Below, piece after piece: positions 62,979-64,000 of a stretch of 64,000 nucleotides of DNA (the stretch's first letter is position 1; every line of letters begins with the position of its first letter). The notes beneath the pieces were generated by a model. It made no database searches. It was not told the DNA's origin and saw nothing but the letters and a program-made list of their open reading frames with translations. The stretch is from assembly GCA_045122895.1 (NCBI GenBank), contig JBGVIE010000008.1:1-64000 (forward strand), written 5' to 3'. The position numbers were made by a program, and so were the translations under genes. Origin of the DNA: RGIG1934 sp045122895 (GTDB lineage: Bacteria > Bacillota > Clostridia > Lachnospirales > Lachnospiraceae).

Positions 62979-64000
62979 CTGTAATATTTTATAAATGTAA
63001 TCAAGGTCAATATTATATCTGACTTCTCTTGCAAGCTTATCATACTGCATCTCTTTGTATAACACTCTGTCTGCCGATTCTGTCTCGAAGCTGTCAAAAT
63101 CAAGTCCTCTCTTCTTATAAAGTGCACGAACAATTTTCTCTGATATTTTTCCGTTATCAAAAATCCCATGAACATAGCTTCCATATATGTTATTCACATT
63201 ACATCCATATATGATATTATTCGTATCAACTCCGCCCTCAATATAAGTTTTACCCATATGAATCTCATACCCTTTCACAGTCTCATCTGCCAAATCTGCA
63301 AAAATCCCATCACACTCTCCAAATGTATCGCAAACTCTTGTTCTTCTTTTCTCTTGGCCAAAAATGGTATTCACCGGCAAAAGTGACAATCCTTCGATTT
63401 CTCCACCAGACTCACTGGCAAGAGGATCTGATATTTTTCTTCCTAAAATCTGATACCCGCCACAAATTCCAAACACAGGTACTTTATTATTAACAGCCCT
63501 TTTTATCAGCACTTCAAAACCAGACTCTCTAAGCCACTTTATGTCTTCAATTGTACTCTTAGTCCCCGGAATAATCACAAAATCAGGATTACCAAAATCG
63601 CCTGTGTTACTGACATATCTGAGTGATACATTTTTGTACTGGTTAAACACATCAAAATCTGTATAGTTCGACATCTTTGGAAGCTTTATCACAGCTATAT
63701 CAATTATCAACCTTGAGGATTTTTCAAATTTATCAGACAGACTGTCTTCATCCTCCACATCCACATTCACATACGGCACTACACCTGCAACCTTTATATT
63801 ACTCTTCTCCTCAAGAATATCTATCCCATCACGAAACAGATTCCTGTCTCCCCTGAATTTGTTTACAATCAGTCCCTTAATAAGTGCTCTCTCATCTTCT
63901 GAAAGAAGCTCTACAGTACCGATAAGCTGCGCAAATACTCCTCCTCTGTCTATATCGCCCACCAGCAAAACCGGTGCATTAAGAAGCTTTGCAAGCCCCA
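62973..64000 (-). CDS. cobQ: Cobyric acid synthase CobQ, 5'-truncated by window end
   Basis: About 342 C-terminal residues. The visible part starts GLAKLLNAPVLLVGDIDRGGVFAQ, inside the ATP-binding domain, followed by GTVELL and the triad glutamine amidotransferase domain with nucleophile Cys in FGICGGYQILG and His in YVHGIFDN. Amidates adenosylcobyrinic acid a,c-diamide to cobyric acid. The true start lies beyond 64000; the TTG at 63968 is internal. Upstream of the cobalamin-regulated locus. Confidence 0.95.
   Translation of the reverse strand, partial: GLAKLLNAPVLLVGDIDRGGVFAQLIGTVELLSEDERALIKGLIVNKFRGDRNLFRDGIDILEEKSNIKVAGVVPYVNVDVEDEDSLSDKFEKSSRLIIDIAVIKLPKMSNYTDFDVFNQYKNVSLRYVSNTGDFGNPDFVIIPGTKSTIEDIKWLRESGFEVLIKRAVNNKVPVFGICGGYQILGRKISDPLASESGGEIEGLSLLPVNTIFGQEKRRTRVCDTFGECDGIFADLADETVKGYEIHMGKTYIEGGVDTNNIIYGCNVNNIYGSYVHGIFDNGKISEKIVRALYKKRGLDFDSFETESADRVLYKEMQYDKLAREVRYNIDLDYIYKILQL

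Noticed and set aside
1..64000. tRNA/rRNA genes, CRISPR arrays, complete insertion sequences or prophage
   Set aside because: None seen on reading both strands; only the Rpn remnant and small hairpin repeats suggest mobility. A tRNAscan or ISfinder run was not possible.

Overview
This 64 kb window is chromosomal DNA of a low-GC, spore-forming Firmicute, most likely a member of the Lachnospiraceae (inference from protein style, AGGAGG-type ribosome sites, the spoIIA and spoVA loci, and clostridial-type proteins of unknown function). It looks mostly like core genome: there is no rRNA, no tRNA that I could find, no CRISPR array, no intact insertion sequence and no prophage. The densest unexplained signals are in intergenic hairpin elements and in a few gene clusters of unknown function.

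Layout. 0-6 kb: an S8 protease, a MATE exporter, and a metal-handling operon of two COG0523 (CobW-type) GTPases, one with a His/Cys-rich tandem-repeat metal region and one fused to a DUF1980-like C-terminal domain. 6-17 kb: a minus-strand run made of an LtaS-like sulfatase, a membrane protein, an S66 carboxypeptidase and the AddAB recombination helicase-nuclease. 17-24 kb: NAD synthetase, a small membrane protein, a sporulation-type amidase, Lgt, a Thr-rich lipoprotein and dapB-dapA behind a clear lysine riboswitch, then a two-OB-fold SSB-like protein. 24-31 kb: a broken Rpn-type gene, TypA, a YigZ protein and a class A penicillin-binding protein. 31-36 kb: the spoVA genes in scrambled order (AD-AE, then a reversed Xaa-Pro peptidase, then AC-AB-AA). 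36-45 kb: a chemoreceptor with a basic N-terminal extension, a hemolysin III protein, a secreted transglutaminase-like protein, a DMT exporter and spoIIAA-spoIIAB-sigF. 45-57.5 kb: a zinc-ribbon/TPR membrane protein, a 49-residue protein, folC, valS, then a four-gene cluster of unknown function (Hsp70-like ATPase, 1186-residue protein, TPR protein, coiled-coil membrane protein) coupled to rarA. 57.7-64 kb: a cobalamin-riboswitch locus with an exported CbiK-like chelatase, a NEAT-like lipoprotein and a BtuFCD/FecCD-type ABC importer, followed at the edge by cobyric acid synthase (cobQ, cut by the window end).

How the genes work together. Lysine/diaminopimelate synthesis (dapAB), lipid II polymerisation (PBP), LtaS-like polymer synthesis, Lgt, the S66 peptidase and the amidase all serve the envelope. 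spoIIA (sigma-F control) and spoVA (dipicolinate uptake into the spore) serve sporulation, and a sigma-G-like promoter precedes spoVAC. The last block joins cobalamin sensing to tetrapyrrole or cobalt uptake and corrin synthesis.

Most noteworthy for follow-up: (1) two copies of a ~136-bp multi-hairpin element (24498-24632 and 57610-57747) whose arms differ completely in sequence but still pair, around a conserved core; (2) two copies of a different 151-bp hairpin-rich repeat (23526-23676 and 34917-35067), 91 percent identical by my hand count, one ending on the ribosome-binding site and start codon of spoVAB; (3) the conserved-looking Hsp70-like/1186-aa/TPR/coiled-coil cluster; (4) the twin COG0523 operon; (5) mutually exclusive overlapping divergent promoters at 19046-19098.
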